A stretch of DNA of 64,000 nucleotides from contig CAWVKD010000067.1 of NCBI GenBank assembly GCA_963929765.1, positions 1 to 64,000 of the forward strand, read 5' to 3'. This DNA comes from RGIG529 sp963929765 (GTDB lineage: Bacteria; Bacillota; Clostridia; Oscillospirales; Oscillospiraceae). The notes beneath the pieces are model-generated. The model ran no database searches and was not told where the DNA came from. It saw only the letters and a list, made by a program, of their open reading frames with translations. Below, piece by piece: positions 59,916 through 64,000 of this stretch (position 1 is the stretch's first letter; each line of letters opens with the position of its first letter). A program made the translations under genes and the position numbers.

Positions 59916-61060
59916 GCAAGCAGCTCCCCTATTGCTGTTACCAGCGTATCGATTTCCTCTTCTGTTGTAAAACGGGATAGGCTAATTCGTACCGTTCCTA
60001 CAGATGGAGCTCCAATATCTTCCAAAATTTTAGGCGCACAATGTAACCCTGTTCTGCAAATGATATCATAACTATCTAAAAGCACATCACCTGCATCCAT
60101 TGGGTCCCAACCTGGCAAGGTAAATGCTATGACTGGCGTTCTCTCTCCACGTACCTCTATTACTTCCGCACCTGCTCTTTGTAAACGTTCTGAAGTCTCT
60201 TCCGTACGCATTTGCAAAGAAACTTCACTAATTGGATGTTCCTTTTGCCATTGTAATGCAGCTGCCAAGCCTGCGAAAGAATGTTCGTTTGGCGTACCAG
60301 CTTCTAAGCGAAGAGGCATTTCCTCTGGCATCTCGTCTTGATCGCTATAGATTCCAGTGCCACCTACATAAACAGGATCCACTGTTTCATGTTGCGCTAC
60401 ATATAATCCCCCTGTTCCCTGAGGACCAAGCAAATATTTATGCCCTGTAAACGCCACATAATCAACACCCCAAACTTCCGGCAAAACAGGAACAACCCCC
60501 AGACTTTGAGCTGCATCTAAAACCACAACGGCATTCCGCTCTTTTGCTAGACGCGTTAATGTCTCGGCATCATTCACTGCGCCTGTCACATTAGAAGCAT
60601 GTGTGAATATAACCATACGGGGATGGTAACGATCCAAATATTCCCACCATGTGCTGGGATTCACGCGGCCATCTGGTTCTACAGGAACAAATACCGTATG
60701 AATCATACCTCTCTTTTCCAATCGAAACAGCGGCCTTAACACTGCATTGTGTTCGGCCATAGTTGTCATTACAACATCCCCTTTTCGAAATGGAAATCCT
60801 TGAATCGCCTCATTCAAAGCATAGGTTGCATTTGCCCCCAGTGAAATACGGGAAGGATTTGCAATCTGTAGAAGTTCTGCCAAATGCGATCTACATGTCC
60901 ACATGTCATCCTTATTACCTAACCCACCCCGGTTAGCACCACCCGGCAAGGACACAATAGCTTGATGCACAGCCTCTGCAACACACGGTGGCTTTGGCCA
61001 TGACGTGGCAGCATTATTCATATATATCATAGAATGTTCTTGCTTTTGATTGGGTTCCAT
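59912..61060 (-). CDS. Class V aminotransferase-fold enzyme, cysteine desulfurase/selenocysteine lyase-like
   Basis: A 382-residue PLP enzyme. The N-terminal YMNNAATSWPKP, the PLP lysine in AFTGHKYLLGPQGTGG and RTGLHCAP near residue 340 (the catalytic Cys position of SufS/CsdB) are all visible. This fits a group II desulfurase-like enzyme able to release sulfur or selenium. The ATG at 61060 follows AGGGAGG; an upstream TTG adds ten unrelated residues. No NifU/SufU partner is adjacent, but a cysteine-rich radical SAM enzyme and a C_GCAxxG_C_C protein are. Confidence 0.88.
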   Translation of the reverse strand: MEPNQKQEHSMIYMNNAATSWPKPPCVAEAVHQAIVSLPGGANRGGLGNKDDMWTCRSHLAELLQIANPSRISLGANATYALNEAIQGFPFRKGDVVMTTMAEHNAVLRPLFRLEKRGMIHTVFVPVEPDGRVNPSTWWEYLDRYHPRMVIFTHASNVTGAVNDAETLTRLAKERNAVVVLDAAQSLGVVPVLPEVWGVDYVAFTGHKYLLGPQGTGGLYVAQHETVDPVYVGGTGIYSDQDEMPEEMPLRLEAGTPNEHSFAGLAAALQWQKEHPISEVSLQMRTEETSERLQRAGAEVIEVRGERTPVIAFTLPGWDPMDAGDVLLDSYDIICRTGLHCAPKILEDIGAPSVGTVRISLSRFTTEEEIDTLVTAIGELLA

Positions 61061-61095
61061 ACGCTTCCCTCCCTGCTTTTTGTTTTTCAAAGCAC

Positions 61096-61123
61096 AAAAT
61101 GACCATTTATATGGTCATTTTAT
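61096..61123 (-). other. Hairpin upstream of the class V gene
   Basis: AAAATGACCAT and ATGGTCATTTT form an 11-base perfect stem between the C_GCAxxG_C_C gene and the class V gene. It may be a weak terminator or processing site, marking an internal boundary of the cluster. Confidence 0.45.
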
Positions 61124-61163
61124 GCAGTCAATTCGACACACCAATTCGATGGTATGGAATACG

Positions 61164-61589
61164 TCATTCCGCCAAAAGTTCCATTGCCTTATAATAGGTG
61201 CGTTCTACAATTTTCGGACAGCGTAACATTTTATTATTAGGATTCCCATCCAGAATCACAGCACAATTAACGCCACCATATTCTGAACCAATTTCTTCTT
61301 CGAACCAATGGACCAATTGATTGATCTTTTCATTGGCGCGCTCATCTTCCATCTCGTCATCTTCACCTTTGCATAAATAGTACCCTAACAGGCATGCACC
61401 TCCTGTCAATGCACCGCAAAGACCGCCAGAAAAGCCCATGCCACCGCAAAGACCGCCCATAGCTCGAAGTAAGTCGGCATCCTCTTTTTCTTCATCTTCC
61501 AAGGCAAGCTTTAGCAAAATTTGGCTGCAAAAATACCCTCGTTGGGACATTTCCAACATATGATCAAACAATTCATCCATATCATTCAT
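61164..61589 (-). CDS. C_GCAxxG_C_C family redox protein
   Basis: A protein of about 141 residues of the C_GCAxxG_C_C family. YFCSQ near the N-terminus, GGLCGGMGFSGGLCGALTGGACLLG in the middle (broken here for reading: two LCG units and GGAC) and VNCAVIL, LRCPKI further on supply the conserved cysteines. The family is thought to act in thiol/redox chemistry. The start at 61589 overlaps the methyltransferase stop (ATGA); an ATG at 61580 is also possible. I recall a DVU_1555 subgroup in equivalent clusters. Confidence 0.85.
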   Translation of the reverse strand: MNDMDELFDHMLEMSQRGYFCSQILLKLALEDEEKEDADLLRAMGGLCGGMGFSGGLCGALTGGACLLGYYLCKGEDDEMEDERANEKINQLVHWFEEEIGSEYGGVNCAVILDGNPNNKMLRCPKIVERTYYKAMELLAE

Positions 61590-62149
61590 TTCCTCCCGTG
61601 TATCAGAAAATATCCTACTTCCTTCCGTCCCGCTGCAATTTTTTTCCATTTCTCGGGCAGTCCGCCTTCCTCCCAGATGATCTGGAAAAAATAGCGTTTT
61701 GCCACAGACGATACATCTTCTAATTCAATCATGCAAAAGCCAGCCTGCTGTATCATGCGAGCCCATAATTCTCCCTGCTTACCATCAGTCTCTGGGAAAA
61801 AAACATCTGAAATTAAAAGATGCCCTCCTGGTTTCAGCACTCGATATGCTTGCTCTAATGCAGCTGGAACATCACCGCTGGCAGACATACTGCATTCAGC
61901 CACTACAACATCAAATGATTCTTTTGGAAATGCCAAATGAAGCATATCTCCCTCTTGTACATGAGATGCTTCAGATATAGCCTTCCGATCAATTCCAATA
62001 GCATGATATCCCAATTGTTGCAAGAGCAAGGTAGTTTGGCCGTTCCCGCATCCTAATTCTAAAACATGAGCTCCCGTAGGAAAAGACGCCATTTGCAGAA
62101 GCCGGTCTGTCATTTCTCTTCCCCCGGGGTGCAAACAACCGTTCCTCAT
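61586..62149 (-). CDS. Class I SAM-dependent methyltransferase (TrsM/DVU_1556-like)
   Basis: A 187-residue methyltransferase. Motif I VLELGCGNGQTT is near residue 33, followed by GIDRKAISEA, FDVVVAECSMSASGD (post I/II) and LKPGGHLLISDVFFP (motif III). The cysteine-bearing AECSMSASG is also seen in the equivalent cluster proteins as I recall them. It overlaps its neighbours on both sides by four bases (ATGA). Substrate unknown, probably a product of the same pathway. Confidence 0.87.
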   Translation of the reverse strand: MRNGCLHPGGREMTDRLLQMASFPTGAHVLELGCGNGQTTLLLQQLGYHAIGIDRKAISEASHVQEGDMLHLAFPKESFDVVVAECSMSASGDVPAALEQAYRVLKPGGHLLISDVFFPETDGKQGELWARMIQQAGFCMIELEDVSSVAKRYFFQIIWEEGGLPEKWKKIAAGRKEVGYFLIHGRK

Positions 62150-62376
62150 TTATCTTCTAGCGATTTTTCAACGTGGAGTACCCGCCCTAACGCCAGATCT
62201 TCTGTGATCAGAATTTGCCCACATACAGGACACGCAGGCAATTCTACTGGGAATCCAGCATGCAAATACGTAAGTTGTACAGGCGTTTTTACCAATGGTA
62301 CATTGCACTTTTGACAAATATATCGCCCTTTTGGGTCTACAGAGCCGTAAAACTGATCTCTCATTTCATTAGACAC
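62146..62376 (-). CDS. Small two-CxxC redox or zinc protein (DVU_1557-like)
   Basis: A 76-residue protein with ICQKC near residue 20 and ACPVCGQ near 48, consistent with a single zinc ribbon or rubredoxin-like metal site. It starts at a GTG behind GGAGAGG, 50 bases after the oxidoreductase stop, and overlaps the methyltransferase by four bases. It resembles what I recall as the DVU_1557 family. Confidence 0.85.
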   Translation of the reverse strand: MSNEMRDQFYGSVDPKGRYICQKCNVPLVKTPVQLTYLHAGFPVELPACPVCGQILITEDLALGRVLHVEKSLEDK

Positions 62377-62426
62377 GAGCTAATCCTCTCCTTCCAAACT
62401 TTGTTTCCAGCTTGCCTATGGATATT

Positions 62427-64000
62427 TTATATTTCTTTCGCCAGCATACGATAAGAATATGCATTCTCCAATACATATCCTTCCTCTGTTTTTGTAAAAA
62501 CTGCCCAGAAGGTAACATTCCCAATGCGGTGGCTGGCCATCAAATATCCCGTCTCAACATCCAGAATAAAACTATGATCTTCTTCTGCTTTTTGGAAAAC
62601 TTGGATCAAATCACTTTCCAATATCATTCTATCTTCCATAACGGATTTTACTTTATCTGGAATAATCAATTTAAACTTAGGTTCTGCCACTGTGACCTCC
62701 TCCTTCCACAGCTCTTGCAGCATTGCAGCGCGTACAGAAATACGATTTTTCCTGCGCAAGCTAATTCCTGTCGAATGGAGTTCATTTTCTCCATATAAGA
62801 GTTCTAACACGTGAACAGTAGGCCGATCTAATCCTGCAAAGCGATCTCTACAGTTGGCACAATAAGTTAAGCTTTTATGCTCACAACGATCTGCCGCAAA
62901 AGCCGCCATCTCCGTTCCAACTTCTCGATTGGCAAATGCCGTTAATCCTCCAAAACCGCAACATGGGGTTTCTTCACCGCTCCACTTTGGTTCCTCTACA
63001 TTATATCCCATCTGAGATGCCAACTCACGTACACATTCTTGGATCTCCTGATAGTTCCGTGCACCACAAGAATCGTGAATCGATAGCGTTGTGCCATTTC
63101 CTTTTTGCGCTGTATCTGGTAACCCAATTTGACACATAATTTGCCAAATCCCTGTTACAGGGATTTCAGTGAATGTTTTAAATATATGATAACATGTGGG
63201 ACAGGCTGTAATCATCTCTGGCTTTCCTAGCTCGTCCCAAGCATCTATAATCTTATCTAATTGCTCTTTGAACAATTCATTGCGTTGTGCCCATTCTCCA
63301 ATAGCACCACAGCAGCCCAAGATTAGTCCAACGCCACCTTTCAAGCGGTGTGTCAAGTCTTCATAAGCTGCACGTAACGAATTGGGTGCAGTAGCAGCCA
63401 ACTGGCAGCCTGGAAAAAAAGCATAGCGACTTGTCATATGCCCTGGCTGATGCCGCACTGTAAAAAATTCATCACTATTGGAAAATTGCATATCCAAAAG
63501 CGCAAATTCATGGGCAGATGGAGGCATTTTGTTATCGCCAACCATAATCCGGCGACAACATTCAACAACTTCTTTTACATCGCACCCATTCGGACAAATC
63601 ACTTTACATTGACCGCATTCTGCACATGAATTAATTACAATATTATGCATGCGGTTTGCCAATGTAAAATTCAATGTGTTGTGGAATTCATTGATGAGCA
63701 TTTTAGGATATTTTCGATAATGCTGCATAAAAGCGCAGGCTTTCACACATTCCAAGCACTGGCAATTTAGGCACCTTGCTGCCTCTGCTTGTGCCTCTTC
63801 TTCTGTATATAACTCCTGTTTTGGTTCAATAGCAGGACTTGGAATCACATCATCTAAATTGGTATATAGTCTGGTAGGCAATGGTCCTTCTGTTTCTCGT
63901 CCACCATCCATTTTTACTTTCTGCATAAATCGATCCATCGATATGGCCGCTTGCTTCGCTCGAAATGCTTCACCTATAAAAGAAGGTTGCAAAGCTTCTT
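62427..64000 (-). CDS. Flavin/dicluster oxidoreductase with C-terminal CCG domains, N-terminus beyond window
   Basis: At least 524 residues, open to the window edge on the minus strand. The visible start reads IGEAFRAKQAAISMDRFM, typical of the end of a GltD-like FAD/NAD domain. Then come dicluster motifs CLNCQCLECVKAC and CAECGQCKVICPNGC for two [4Fe-4S] clusters. The second half has CCG-type cysteine motifs (GCCGAIGEW, CCGFGG) like heterodisulfide reductase HdrB/GlcF. It probably transfers electrons from NAD(P)H to a disulfide or quinone-like acceptor. It is the first visible gene of the cluster. Confidence 0.87.
   Translation of the reverse strand, partial: EALQPSFIGEAFRAKQAAISMDRFMQKVKMDGGRETEGPLPTRLYTNLDDVIPSPAIEPKQELYTEEEAQAEAARCLNCQCLECVKACAFMQHYRKYPKMLINEFHNTLNFTLANRMHNIVINSCAECGQCKVICPNGCDVKEVVECCRRIMVGDNKMPPSAHEFALLDMQFSNSDEFFTVRHQPGHMTSRYAFFPGCQLAATAPNSLRAAYEDLTHRLKGGVGLILGCCGAIGEWAQRNELFKEQLDKIIDAWDELGKPEMITACPTCYHIFKTFTEIPVTGIWQIMCQIGLPDTAQKGNGTTLSIHDSCGARNYQEIQECVRELASQMGYNVEEPKWSGEETPCCGFGGLTAFANREVGTEMAAFAADRCEHKSLTYCANCRDRFAGLDRPTVHVLELLYGENELHSTGISLRRKNRISVRAAMLQELWKEEVTVAEPKFKLIIPDKVKSVMEDRMILESDLIQVFQKAEEDHSFILDVETGYLMASHRIGNVTFWAVFTKTEEGYVLENAYSYRMLAKEI

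Noticed and set aside
1..64000. tRNA, rRNA, CRISPR arrays, phage genes, transposases
   Set aside because: No tRNA-like cloverleaf ends, rRNA segments, regularly spaced repeats or transposase signatures were recognised while reading the window.

Overview
This window reads as a chromosomal segment of an anaerobic, endospore-forming member of Clostridia, probably Oscillospirales. The evidence is gene content: glycyl-radical ribonucleotide reductase (nrdD/nrdG), a minimal two-gene Suf-like Fe-S system, the Bacillus/Clostridia sporulation-division string (spoVB, mazG, rqcP, yabP, yabQ, divIC, S1 protein), the SCIFF peptide with its radical-SAM maturase, HemZ and a bifunctional RelA/SpoT. No rRNA, tRNA, CRISPR array, phage or intact insertion sequence was recognised.

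Layout. 0-8.6 kb: Fe-S assembly pair (sufC/sufB-like) with a thioesterase, anaerobic ribonucleotide reductase, a solitary lipoamide dehydrogenase, and a MarR regulator with a YczE/YitT-type membrane protein whose start lies behind a nine-A tract. 8.6-21.8 kb: an accessory region in decay. Intact genes (class M sirtuin plus macrodomain hydrolase, flavodoxin, a metal P-type ATPase with a separate HMA protein, patatin, two Rrf2 regulators, ArsR, AraC, a flavodoxin-ferredoxin protein) alternate with remnants of GNAT, HxlR, LysR, DUF4405, flavodoxin, metallo-beta-lactamase-fold, ferredoxin and quinone-oxidoreductase genes. 22.0-28.8 kb: a complete F1Fo ATP synthase operon (a-c-b-delta-alpha-gamma-beta-epsilon) with two anomalies: subunit a carries a tandem duplication of its N-terminal module, and delta is only 79 residues. 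28.9-47.2 kb: housekeeping genes, almost all on the minus strand (hpf, fumarate hydratase alpha, sporulation/division string, purine salvage, mrp, nucleoside kinase, hemZ, dtd, relA, recJ). A probable stand-alone small RNA lies at about 30.58-30.72 kb on the plus strand. 47.4-53.2 kb: FMN riboswitch with a riboflavin ECF transporter component, a DUF6512-like membrane protein, an MBOAT/DHHW pair for envelope O-acetylation, and an Orn/Lys/Arg decarboxylase-like enzyme. 53.3-55.0 kb: SCIFF precursor and maturase.

55.1-64.0 kb (minus strand): the best candidate for an undescribed system. It is a tightly packed, mostly overlapping set of genes in one direction: a flavin/dicluster plus CCG-domain oxidoreductase (runs off the window), a two-CxxC redox protein, a SAM methyltransferase, a C_GCAxxG_C_C protein, a cysteine-desulfurase/selenocysteine-lyase-like class V enzyme, a 98-residue protein of unknown family, a cysteine-rich radical SAM protein, a phenylacetate-CoA-ligase-like AMP-forming enzyme, a THEP1-like NTPase and a LarA-family protein. 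Several members resemble families that, from memory, are named after a Desulfovibrio vulgaris neighbourhood (DVU_1553 to DVU_1557). The product is unknown; the composition suggests a redox cofactor or sulfur/selenium-linked modification pathway.
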